52,970 nt of DNA. Origin: an uncultured Selenomonadales bacterium (lineage in GTDB: Bacteria > Bacillota > Negativicutes > Selenomonadales > Selenomonadaceae). The position numbers were made by a program, and so were the translations under genes. Of the stretch, positions 25,903-33,723 are shown in pieces (the first letter of the stretch is position 1; the number at the start of each line of letters is the position of its first letter). The stretch spans positions 1 through 52,970 of the forward strand of contig CAMZAX010000015.1 in assembly GCA_947304355.1 (NCBI GenBank), written 5' to 3'. Under the pieces are notes generated by a model. It made no database searches, was not told the DNA's origin, and saw only the letters and a program-made list of their open reading frames with translations.

Positions 25903-26535
25903 ATGACAATCGATGAGGCGAAGAAAATCTTGCTCGCCGCTCCGCTCAGCCCGCTCGAAAAAACCGCGTTGCAGTTCTTATTGTTGGAGCTCGACAGCTG
26001 CTGCGAAAACCTGCCCGGCGAAGAGTGGCGCAACATTGTCGATGAAGTTGTCGATTACAACGGCAAATACCAAGTGAGCAATTTCGCTCGCGTAAGGTCG
26101 CTTCACAGAGATAAAATCAAAATCATTAAACCCGACATCGTTCACACAGGGTACTTGCGCGTCACGCTTTATAAAGACGGCAAAACGAAAAGTCATTACG
26201 TTCATGTTCTCGCCGCGAAGGCTTTCATTCCAAATCCCGAAAACAAATCGGACGTGAATCACATTAACGGCATAAAAGTCGATAATCGTATTGAAAATCT
26301 GGAATGGACGACACGCTCGGAAAACATAAGGCACGCTTTTAAAACAGGACTATCTAAACAAGGTTGCGAACACGGCAGAGCGAAATTCACAGCCGAACAA
26401 GTCCGCGACATTCGCACAAACTGCGTGCCGGGCGACCCTGAACGCGGCTTCAGAGTATTTGCAAAAAAATACGGCGTGACGCATAAGATTGTCAGTGACG
26501 CTTACTACAGGCGGAGTTACACGGACGTCGAATAA
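25903..26535 (+). CDS. Free-standing NUMOD4-HNH endonuclease
   Basis: A 210-residue phage-type homing endonuclease. After a 45-residue helical N-terminus comes a NUMOD4-like motif (GEEWRNIVDEVVDYNGKYQVSNFARVRSL in segments), then an HNH_3 nuclease core (VHVLAAKAFIPNPENKSDVNHINGIKVDNRIENLEW in segments: His, Asn and His residues all present) and a C-terminal helix-turn-helix (FTAEQVRDIRTN, VFAKKYGVTHKIVSDAYYR). The ATG at 25903 is used because AGGAG lies eight bases upstream. It sits between pckA and hypC with its own promoter and no intron or intein nearby, so it is a stand-alone selfish gene. Confidence 0.88.
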   Translation: MTIDEAKKILLAAPLSPLEKTALQFLLLELDSCCENLPGEEWRNIVDEVVDYNGKYQVSNFARVRSLHRDKIKIIKPDIVHTGYLRVTLYKDGKTKSHYVHVLAAKAFIPNPENKSDVNHINGIKVDNRIENLEWTTRSENIRHAFKTGLSKQGCEHGRAKFTAEQVRDIRTNCVPGDPERGFRVFAKKYGVTHKIVSDAYYRRSYTDVE

Positions 26536-26605
26536 GCGGGCTGCCTGCGCGGGCTTTTGCAAAGTCAAGCCAAGTGGTGTATGATTTGCGTCGAGGTGAT
26601 AGTAC

Positions 26606-26851
26606 ATGTGTTTGGCGTATCCCGCGAAGGTGTTGCGGATAGACGGCGAGCTTGCGACGGTGGAGCGTGCGGGCGTTAAGCGGTCGGCAAGTTTGATGTT
26701 GTTGCCCGAAGCGAAGGTCGGCGATTACGTGCTGATTCACGCGGGCTTTGCAATGCAGGTCGTCGACGAACGCGAAGTGCAAATCCGCGACGCGCTTGTT
26801 GCCGAAATGAACGGAGCCCCGCGCACAGTCGAGTTGGCGGGCGTGTCGTGA
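26606..26851 (+). CDS. hypC: Hydrogenase maturation chaperone HypC
   Basis: Carries the iron-diatomic ligand precursor together with HypD during [NiFe]-hydrogenase assembly. The 81 residues begin MCLAYPAKV, whose Cys2 is the essential ligand after Met removal, and include the GDYVLIHAGFAMQVVDE motif; length is normal. GAGGTG precedes the start. Its stop overlaps the GTG start of hypD by four bases (GTGA). Confidence 0.95.
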   Translation: MCLAYPAKVLRIDGELATVERAGVKRSASLMLLPEAKVGDYVLIHAGFAMQVVDEREVQIRDALVAEMNGAPRTVELAGVS

Positions 26852-27927
26852 ATACGTTAATCGAAAAGCTTGCGCGACTTGCGGCGGGCAAAGGTCGTTT
26901 GCGGCTCATGGAAGTTTGCGGCACGCACACCGTCGCGATTTTCCGTTCGGGCATCCGTCAAGTCCTGCCCGCCAACGTCGAGCTTGTTTCCGGACCGGGT
27001 TGTCCCGTCTGCGTCACCTGCGACGATTATATCGACAAGGCGATTGCTTACGCGCGGCGCGACTTCATCATTGCGACGTTCGGCGACATGCTTAAAGTCC
27101 CCGGCTCGCGTTCGAGTTTGGCAGAGGCGCAGGCGGCGGGCGCGGACGTTCGGATCGTTTATTCGCCGCTGGACGCCCTGCAAATCGCCGAAGACAACCC
27201 GCGCAGGTCGATAATTTTTTTGGCGGTCGGTTTCGAGACGACGGCTCCCACGCAAGCGGCAACGGTCTTGGCGGCACGGGCTCGCGGCATAAAAAATTTG
27301 TTCATGCTGTCGGCGCAAAAGTTGGTACCGCCTGCGTTGAGATTTCTCCTCGGCGACGCGACTGCCAAAGTCGACGGCTTTTTATTGCCGGGACATGTGG
27401 CGGTCGTCACGGGTGCGGACGCGTTCAATTTCTTGGCGACGGAATTCAACATGCCCTGCGCGGTCGGCGGCTTCGCGACGGAAGAAATTTTAATCGCGCT
27501 GACGAGCATCCTTGAGCAAATCGACAACGGACGCGCCGAGGTTGCCAACGATTATCGCACGGTCGTCACGGCTGAAGGCAACGTCGCCGCGCAGAAGATT
27601 CTTTCGCAGGTCTACACGGTCACGGACGCCGAATGGCGCGGCATGGGCACGATTCCCGCGTCGGGCTTGAAAATGCGTGACGAGTTTGCGGCGTTTGACA
27701 TTGAACAGGTCGAGCCCCTTCCCCCTTGTCCCTTGTCCCTTGTCCCTTCTCCCTTAAAAAAAGCCTGTCGTTGCGGCGAAGTTCTGCGCGGGCTTGTCAA
27801 GCCGATTGACTGTCCGCTGTTCGGCAAGGCGTGTCAACCGCTTCATGCCGTGGGCGCGTGCATGGTTTCGGTCGAGGGCGTCTGCGCGGCGTGGTTCAAG
27901 TACGGCGGACAACATTTCGAGTGGTGA
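26848..27927 (+). CDS. hypD: Hydrogenase maturation protein HypD
   Basis: Iron-sulfur scaffold on which Fe(CN)2CO is built for [NiFe]-hydrogenase. The 359 residues carry MEVCGTHT near 24, SGPGCPVCVTC near 52, the GFETTAPT motif, LLPGHVAVVTG and the C-terminal cysteine cluster (CRCGEVLRG, DCPLFGKACQP, GACMVSVEGVCAAW) that binds [4Fe-4S]. The start is GTG at 26848. Odd: residues about 290-302 (LPPCPLSLVPSP) are encoded by a run of CCCTTGT heptamers inserted in frame just before the cysteine cluster. Family members have no such stretch there, and it adds one cysteine. Confidence 0.94.
   Translation: MNTLIEKLARLAAGKGRLRLMEVCGTHTVAIFRSGIRQVLPANVELVSGPGCPVCVTCDDYIDKAIAYARRDFIIATFGDMLKVPGSRSSLAEAQAAGADVRIVYSPLDALQIAEDNPRRSIIFLAVGFETTAPTQAATVLAARARGIKNLFMLSAQKLVPPALRFLLGDATAKVDGFLLPGHVAVVTGADAFNFLATEFNMPCAVGGFATEEILIALTSILEQIDNGRAEVANDYRTVVTAEGNVAAQKILSQVYTVTDAEWRGMGTIPASGLKMRDEFAAFDIEQVEPLPPCPLSLVPSPLKKACRCGEVLRGLVKPIDCPLFGKACQPLHAVGACMVSVEGVCAAWFKYGGQHFEW
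27717..27754 (+). repeat. CCCTTGT heptamer run inside hypD
   Basis: Four to five tandem TCCCTTG units (27717-27754), the last degenerate (TCCCTTC TCCC). The reading frame of hypD passes through it unbroken. Confidence 0.88.
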
Positions 27928-27931
27928 TAAC

Positions 27932-28927
27932 ATGAGCGACAAAATCCTAATGGCACACGGCGCGGGCGGCAAGTTGAGTGCGCAACTCCTGCACGAAATA
28001 ATTTTGCCTGCCTTCGACAACGCGATTCTGCACGAGCTCCACGACGGCGCGAAGATTGGCAAGTTGGCAATGACGACTGACAGCTACGTCGTGCGTCCGA
28101 TTTTTTTTCGCGGCGGCGACATCGGCAAGCTTGCGGTCTGCGGCACGGTCAACGATTTGTCCGTCACGGGCGCGATTCCCAAATGGTTGTCCGTCGGCGT
28201 GATTCTTGAGGAAGGTTTTGACTTCGACGCGCTGAAAAAAATCGTCGCGTCAATGGCGGCGGTGGCACATGAGGCGGGCGTTCAAATCGTCACGGGCGAT
28301 ACCAAAGTCGTCGGGCGCGGGCAGGCGGACGGCATTTTTATCAACACGGCGGGCGTCGGCGAACTGATTGACGGCGTTGACATCTCCGCAAAAAAAATCT
28401 GCGCGGGCATGAAAGTTTTGGTGTCGGGCACGCTCGGCGACCACGCGACGGCGATTCTTGCGGGGCGTCACGGCTTGGAACTGCCCGAAAGCGTCAAGTC
28501 TGACTGCGCGCCTTTGAACGGGCTGATTCGCGAAATGCTTGCCGTCGAGCCGAAAATCGCAATGTTGCGCGACGCGACACGCGGCGGACTTGCGGCGGTG
28601 CTCAACGAGATTGCAACGGCGGCGAGCGTCGGAATTCTGCTTGACGAAGAAAAAATCCCCGTGCGCCGGGAAGTTCGCGGCGTCTGCGATATTTTGGGCT
28701 TCGACGTGCTTGAACTTGCCAACGAAGGCAAAATCGTCGCGGTCGTGCCCTCCGATTCGTGCGAAAAAATTTTGGCGGTCATGCACGAAAATATTTACGG
28801 CAAAGACGCGGCACTTATCGGCGAAGTCGTTGCAACGTCGGCGGGCAAAGTCGGCTTGCGAACTTCAATCGGCGGCGTGCGAATCGTCGACATGCCCGCA
28901 GGCGAACTCGTCCCGCGCATTTGCTGA
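27932..28927 (+). CDS. hypE: Hydrogenase maturation protein HypE (carbamoyl dehydratase)
   Basis: Dehydrates the carbamoyl group on its own C-terminal cysteine to the cyanide ligand of [NiFe]-hydrogenase. The 331 residues show MAHGAGGKLSAQLL at the start, the MTTDSYVVRP and VNDLSVTGA ATP-site motifs of the PurM fold, TRGGLAAVLNE, and end in PRIC, the conserved terminal Cys that carries the thiocyanate. The ATG at 27932 is chosen from the family N-terminus; it is five bases after hypD. HypA, HypB and HypF are not in the window, nor is a hydrogenase. Confidence 0.95.
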   Translation: MSDKILMAHGAGGKLSAQLLHEIILPAFDNAILHELHDGAKIGKLAMTTDSYVVRPIFFRGGDIGKLAVCGTVNDLSVTGAIPKWLSVGVILEEGFDFDALKKIVASMAAVAHEAGVQIVTGDTKVVGRGQADGIFINTAGVGELIDGVDISAKKICAGMKVLVSGTLGDHATAILAGRHGLELPESVKSDCAPLNGLIREMLAVEPKIAMLRDATRGGLAAVLNEIATAASVGILLDEEKIPVRREVRGVCDILGFDVLELANEGKIVAVVPSDSCEKILAVMHENIYGKDAALIGEVVATSAGKVGLRTSIGGVRIVDMPAGELVPRIC

Positions 28928-28940
28928 GGAGGCTACACTT

Positions 28941-31037
28941 ATGGAGCAACGAACGCGCGACATCCTGAAATTGCTCCTGCGCGAACATTCGTTTCGGACG
29001 ACGGGCGACATCGCGGCACAGCTGTCAATCAGCTCAAAGACCGTTTCGCGCCAACTGCCCAAGGTCGAAGAAATTTTGCGCGCTGTCGGCTTGCAACTGG
29101 AAAAAAAATCCGGCGCGGGGCTTTTAATCATCGGCAGCGAAGTCAAACGCTACGCCCTTGCCAAGCAACTCCAATCCGCCGAAAAACGCGACTACACGCC
29201 CGGCGAACGACGTTCAATCATCATCAGCAAATTGCTTTCAAGCCGCGAGCCGATTAAGCTTTTCGCGCTGTCGAGTGCCGTTCACGTCACCGATTCGACG
29301 ATAAGCAACGACCTGGACAAGTTGGAGCCGTGGTTTCGCGAACAGGGCTTGAAACTTTTGCGCAAGCCCGGACTGGGCGTCAGTTTGCTCGGCGACGAAC
29401 GCGATTTGCGGCGCGCCATCGTCCGCTACATTTACGAACACGTCGGCGAAGAACGTTTGCTCAATCTCATGCAGGACAGCTTGCCCGAAGAAAACGACGC
29501 GTCCGTTGCGCAGGTGTCGAAGTTTCTGCTTGACCTAATCGACGCAGGCGAGTGGCGGCGGCTGGAGCAAATGATTCGCGTCACCGAAGGCGATTTGGGC
29601 TACAAGCTGTCAGACAACGCGTTTATCGGGCTGGTCGTGCATTTGTCGCTTGCCGTGCGCCGAATCAAAAACCACGAGGCAATTAAGATTGACAATCAAA
29701 CTTGCGCCGCCGTCCGTGAAAGTCGCGAATTCATTGCCGCCAAAAAACTTGCGGAGAAAATTTCTGCGGCATTGGAAATGGACGTGCCCGAAAGCGAAAT
29801 TTGCTACATAACAATGCACATACTCGGCGCGCGCAGTCGCTACCGTTCGGCGAGTCTCGGCGCGATTTCAATGATGGACAATTACCGCCTCGTCATGCTT
29901 GCCAAGCAGGTCATGAAGCGTGCCGCCAAAATCAGCGGGCGCGACATTGACAAGAATCAAAGCTTGCTTGCGGGGCTCGTCAATCACCTTGCGCCGACGA
30001 TAAACCGCCTCAAAATGAACATGGACATCCGCAACCCGTTGTTGAACGAGATTCGCGAACACTACCCCGAACTGATGGACTTAACGCGCCAATGCGTCGC
30101 GGAGGTCGAAGCGGAGGTCGGCAAGCCCCTGCCCGATTCGGAAATCGCTTATATCGCAATGCATTTGGGCGCGGCGTTGTCAGACAGCGAAAAATTTTTG
30201 CACGCCGTTCACCGCGTTGTTGTCGCCTGCCCGACGGGTATGGGCACGTCGCGGCTTTTGGCGAGCAGACTGCGCGCGAACTTCCCGACGTTGCAAATCG
30301 TCGACGAGGTGCCGATTCTTCAAATCACCGCCGATTACATTGCCGCCAAGGATTTCGACTTCATTATCGCGACCGCGCCAATCGCCCGCGCAGATTGTCC
30401 CGTCGTCGTCGTCAGTGCCGCGCTGATTGACGAGGACAAGAAAAAAATAGACGCCGAAATTTCCAGACGCAACAAACATTTTTTGGGTAGCGCAGAAGAG
30501 CTTGAGCCGCGTCCGCCGTTCATTGACGGGCTTGCCAAGATGAATTCATACGGTCGGGCGATTCATTCGCTCATGACGAATTATTTTTACGTCCGCGCCG
30601 CCGTTGCCGACCTTGACGACGCGTGCGCATTGGCGGGCAAATTTGCGGGCGACGACGCTCAAAGCCGCGCAGAAATTTCCAAGGCGTTAATGTTGCGCGA
30701 AGACCAAGGTTCGACGCTGATTGTCGGACGACACATGATTTTGTTGCACTGCAAGAGCGCGGCGATTAAAACCCCGGCGTTCGGCATCCTGCAACTCGGC
30801 GACGGCTTCCAATATCCCGAAGGCGGCGAAGTCGTTCGCACGGCGATTGTCCTGCTTGCGCCGCTTGACGCCGACGAATTCACGCTTGAGACAATCGGGC
30901 ATATCGCGTCGATTCTGCTTGACCGCTGGGGCTTTATCGAAATCCTGCACGAGGGCGACGGCACGGAGATTCAGCGCGAGATGTTGCAAATCTTTGAGGA
31001 CTTCTATCGCGCCAAGTACAAGGAGCTCATTCGGTGA
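28941..31037 (+). CDS. PRD-domain transcriptional regulator with PTS EIIB and EIIA domains (BglG/MtlR type)
   Basis: A 698-residue activator or antiterminator-like regulator controlled by PTS phosphorylation. Order: two N-terminal helix-turn-helix segments (residues 1-120: TTGDIAAQLSISSKTVSRQL; SAVHVTDSTISNDL), PRD1 (about 175-290, His in VVHLSLAVRR and MHILG), PRD2 (about 310-410, HLAPTINRL and YIAMHLGAAL), EIIB-like (about 425-500, VVACPTGMGTSRLLASRL) and EIIA-like (about 545-690, His in MILLHCKS). The target operon is unknown since no PTS permease is nearby. GAGGAGG precedes the ATG at 28941; the longer frame upstream is antisense of hypE reading. It overlaps the next gene by four bases. 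Confidence 0.9.
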   Translation: MEQRTRDILKLLLREHSFRTTGDIAAQLSISSKTVSRQLPKVEEILRAVGLQLEKKSGAGLLIIGSEVKRYALAKQLQSAEKRDYTPGERRSIIISKLLSSREPIKLFALSSAVHVTDSTISNDLDKLEPWFREQGLKLLRKPGLGVSLLGDERDLRRAIVRYIYEHVGEERLLNLMQDSLPEENDASVAQVSKFLLDLIDAGEWRRLEQMIRVTEGDLGYKLSDNAFIGLVVHLSLAVRRIKNHEAIKIDNQTCAAVRESREFIAAKKLAEKISAALEMDVPESEICYITMHILGARSRYRSASLGAISMMDNYRLVMLAKQVMKRAAKISGRDIDKNQSLLAGLVNHLAPTINRLKMNMDIRNPLLNEIREHYPELMDLTRQCVAEVEAEVGKPLPDSEIAYIAMHLGAALSDSEKFLHAVHRVVVACPTGMGTSRLLASRLRANFPTLQIVDEVPILQITADYIAAKDFDFIIATAPIARADCPVVVVSAALIDEDKKKIDAEISRRNKHFLGSAEELEPRPPFIDGLAKMNSYGRAIHSLMTNYFYVRAAVADLDDACALAGKFAGDDAQSRAEISKALMLREDQGSTLIVGRHMILLHCKSAAIKTPAFGILQLGDGFQYPEGGEVVRTAIVLLAPLDADEFTLETIGHIASILLDRWGFIEILHEGDGTEIQREMLQIFEDFYRAKYKELIR

Positions 31038-31831
31038 AGTTGTCGGCTGAAAAAATTTCCGTGACGCTCGGCGGCAAAGAAATTCTTCGCGACTTAAGTT
31101 ACGACTTCGCGGCGGGCAAGCGTACGGCGATAATCGGCGCGAACGGCGCGGGCAAATCGACGCTGCTCAAGGTGCTGTGTCTGCTCAACGAAAAATTTTC
31201 GGGACGCGTTACGCTCGACGGACAAGACCTGCGCGCCGTCGGCAGAAAAAATTTGGCGCGCGTCATGGCAATCCTGCCGCAGGAACGCGACGCCCCGCAC
31301 GATACGACCGTCAAGCAGCTTGTTGCGTTCGGACGTTTCCCGCACAGAAAATTTTTCGGCGGCACGACGGCTGAAGACGACGCGGCAATTCAAAACGCGC
31401 TTGAACTCACGAAACTCACGGGCTTTGCAAATCGGCAAGTGGCAAGTCTTTCGGGCGGCGAACGACAACGCGCGTGGTTGGCAATGACGCTGGCTCAACG
31501 CCCGAAAATTTTGCTCCTCGACGAGCCGACGACCTACCTTGACATCGCGCATCAGCTTGACGTAATGGAAATCGTCGCCGACGTGAATCGCCGCTTCGAC
31601 ACGACAATCGTCATGGTGTTGCACGACGTGAATCACGCGCGCCTTTACGCCGACGAAGTGTTGATTGTCAAGGATAAGGGCGTTTACGCGGCGGGCGAAC
31701 CGAAAAAAATTTTGTCCGCGCAGATGTTAAGCACGGTCTTCGGCGTCGACGCGGACACCTTCACGAACGCGGCGGGCGACGAAATTATTTTTCCGCTTCC
31801 CGTAAATAAAAAACCCCACGCAAGCGATTAA
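31034..31831 (+). CDS. ABC transporter ATPase, FecE/FepC type
   Basis: A 265-residue nucleotide-binding subunit of the iron-siderophore/heme/cobalamin importer class: Walker A GANGAGKST near 36, Q-loop LPQERD, signature LSGGERQR near 139, Walker B LLLDEPTTYLD, switch His in VLHDVNHA. Start is GTG at 31034 within the GTGA overlap with the PRD regulator, so the two are translated together. No permease or binding protein is beside it; the partners are elsewhere or the subunit serves several systems. Its last codons form part of the terminator stem. Confidence 0.9.
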   Translation: MKLSAEKISVTLGGKEILRDLSYDFAAGKRTAIIGANGAGKSTLLKVLCLLNEKFSGRVTLDGQDLRAVGRKNLARVMAILPQERDAPHDTTVKQLVAFGRFPHRKFFGGTTAEDDAAIQNALELTKLTGFANRQVASLSGGERQRAWLAMTLAQRPKILLLDEPTTYLDIAHQLDVMEIVADVNRRFDTTIVMVLHDVNHARLYADEVLIVKDKGVYAAGEPKKILSAQMLSTVFGVDADTFTNAAGDEIIFPLPVNKKPHASD

Positions 31832-31849
31832 CCTGCGCGGGATTTTTTT
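31815..31849 (+). terminator. Terminator overlapping the ATPase gene end
   Basis: CCC-A-CGCA pairs with TGCG-C-GGG (31815-31822 with 31834-31841) followed by T7. The 5' arm is coding (the stop codon is at 31829-31831). Confidence 0.7.
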
Positions 31850-31851
31850 GT

Positions 31852-33528
31852 TCAGCCGAGACGTGCGGCTTCGTCGAAATCAGCTTGAGCTTTCGCCTCG
31901 TCGCCAACCAGTTGATAAATTTCGGCGCGCCGCTTGTAAAGCCAACCTTCTGCCGAAATCTGAATCGCTTTGTCCAAATCGGCAAGCGCGTCGTCGTAGC
32001 GTTGCAAGCCCTTGTAAGCACAGGCGCGCGTGTCGTAAAACATCACCTCGTTGGGCTTGAGCTTGAGGGCTTTGTCTGCGTCGATAATCGATTCGTCATA
32101 GTTGCCCAGCTCGTAATTCGTCCAGGCGCGGTTGTTGTACGCAAGTGCAAAATTCGGGGCAAGTTCAATCGCCTTGTCGAAATCGGCAATCGCCTCCGCG
32201 CGTTTGTCGAGTCGGTTGTAAGCAAGCCCGCGATTCAGATACGCAAGCGCGGAACGCGGATTAATCGCCAGAGCGGCGTTGTAGTCGGCAATGGCGGCGT
32301 CGTAGTCCTGCAGGTCGTCGTTGTAAATGTTGCCGCGATTGACGTAAATGTTTTGACTGTCGGGATAAGTTTCGGCGGCTTGATTGTACAGCTCCAACGC
32401 TTCCGTGAATTTGCCCGCCTTGCGAAGAGATTCAGCCTCCGCGATGATTTTGTCGACGCCTTTGTCCGAACGCTTGATTTGTTTCGCGCGCGACAAGTCG
32501 GCGGCAGATTTTTCCGCGTCGCCCAAGAATTCGTAAGCCTTGCCGCGATTCTCGTAAGCTTTGGCGTAGCGCGGGTTGAGTTCGACGGCTTTGTTGTAGT
32601 CGGCAATCGCCTCGTGCATTTTGTCCTGCCAAGACAGTGCCGCCCCGCGATTGTTGTACGCCGTTGCGCAGGCGGGATTGAGTTCAATGGCTTTGGTGTA
32701 CTCGGCGACCGACGCCGAATATTTTTTCTGCCGGTGATAGACGTAGCCGCGACCCAAGTACGCGAATTCGGAATCGGGCTCCATTTCGACGGCTTTGTTG
32801 AAGTCGGCAAGGGCTTGCGAATATTTTTTCTGCTCGGCGTAAGCCCAACCGCGATTGCGCCACGCCATGACGTTCGACGGATTCAAATCAATCGCCGCCG
32901 TGAAAAATTCGACCGCCCGCTTGTGATTGCCCGCGTCGCGTTGTCTGTTGCCTTCGCGCAATTTCAAGTTCGACAGAAAAGTTTTATCCTGTTCGACGAT
33001 CTGCGCGGCGATAACTTCCTTTTGTTCGGGCGTCGCGGCTTGAACGTATTCCTGCTTGAGCGTTTCAATCTTGCGTTCCTGTTCGGCTTCGCGGGCGCGA
33101 ATCGCTTTGTCCTCGGCGACGAGTTTGATGACTTCCTCGGCGTCCTTTTGGAACCACGTCAGCAAGTCGTCGGTGTCAATGTCAGCCTTGACCGTCGCGC
33201 GAATCAGGTAACCGGAGGCGTCGGGCAAAGTCTTAGTCTCGTAGTGCGTTTCGATTACGCGCAGGACGCCGCTCGCCACGGTGATAACTTCGTCGTCGAC
33301 AAGCTCAAAATCTTTCGTGCGCGAATAGCTGTGGACGTAGACGCCTGCCTTTTCGCGGGCGTTGCGGATTGCTCGTTCGCGGGCACGTTCGCGGGCGACG
33401 TTGACATCTTCAACCGCACCCAAGACGTAATAATCTTCGCTGCCCTCGTAGGTTTGAATTTCGGCGACGGCGACGGGCGCGACAAACATGTTCCACGCCG
33501 CAAGCAACGCCGTCAAAAATTTTTTCAT
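31852..33528 (-). CDS. Secreted or periplasmic TPR protein with an N-terminal LPP20/FlgT-like domain
   Basis: A 558-residue exported protein. Residues 1-22 are a signal peptide (MKKFLTALLAAWNMF, cut after VAVA). Residues about 25-115 resemble the LPP20/flagellar-assembly FlgT N-terminal fold (GAVEDVNVARERARERAIRNA, VHSYSRTKDFELVDD). A charged helical stretch follows, then nine or ten TPR motifs of the pattern A-x-x-x-R-G-x-A-Y (for example AWRNRGWAYAEQKKYSQALADF). The ATG at 33528 has GGAGG nine bases upstream; the upstream in-frame start at 33588 would mask the signal peptide. TPR arrays bind proteins; a partner is not evident, though surface beta-roll genes flank it. Confidence 0.85.
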   Translation of the reverse strand: MKKFLTALLAAWNMFVAPVAVAEIQTYEGSEDYYVLGAVEDVNVARERARERAIRNAREKAGVYVHSYSRTKDFELVDDEVITVASGVLRVIETHYETKTLPDASGYLIRATVKADIDTDDLLTWFQKDAEEVIKLVAEDKAIRAREAEQERKIETLKQEYVQAATPEQKEVIAAQIVEQDKTFLSNLKLREGNRQRDAGNHKRAVEFFTAAIDLNPSNVMAWRNRGWAYAEQKKYSQALADFNKAVEMEPDSEFAYLGRGYVYHRQKKYSASVAEYTKAIELNPACATAYNNRGAALSWQDKMHEAIADYNKAVELNPRYAKAYENRGKAYEFLGDAEKSAADLSRAKQIKRSDKGVDKIIAEAESLRKAGKFTEALELYNQAAETYPDSQNIYVNRGNIYNDDLQDYDAAIADYNAALAINPRSALAYLNRGLAYNRLDKRAEAIADFDKAIELAPNFALAYNNRAWTNYELGNYDESIIDADKALKLKPNEVMFYDTRACAYKGLQRYDDALADLDKAIQISAEGWLYKRRAEIYQLVGDEAKAQADFDEAARLG

Positions 33529-33601
33529 GCCGACTCGCCTCCTTGCGAAAATTTTTTTTATTATACACGGCAGACGCAATTCAATCAAATGATTCCATCG
33601 A

Positions 33602-33639
33602 TTGTATTTTCGCGGGCGTTCATTAAGATTCGATAAAAT
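33602..33639 (+). promoter_or_regulatory. Possible promoter of the 33724 gene
   Basis: TTGTAT at 33602-33607, 16-base spacer, TAAGAT at 33624-33629; an alternative -10 TAAAAT lies at 33634-33639. Either would place the C10 tract in the first 30 bases of the transcript. Confidence 0.45.
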
Positions 33640-33658
33640 TTTTCCAAAAGCTTGCTAA

Positions 33659-33668
33659 CCCCCCCCCC
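33659..33668 (+). repeat. Homopolymeric C10 tract in the 5' leader
   Basis: Ten consecutive C, 56 bases before the ATG of the beta-roll gene at 33724, by far the longest C or G run in the window. Tracts like this change length by slippage. Confidence 0.9.
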
Positions 33669-33723
33669 AGATGATGATTTAATAGACGCAGCAATTATCT
33701 TTTATCGCGAGGAGGCAATTATC

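Noticed and set aside
31885-33636. A 583-codon open frame opposite the TPR gene, and similar ones at 4387-5838 and 12199-13458
   Set aside because: Mirror frames of well-supported genes (TPR protein, YjiH/terD, nucleosidase/terD); no start signals or family motifs.
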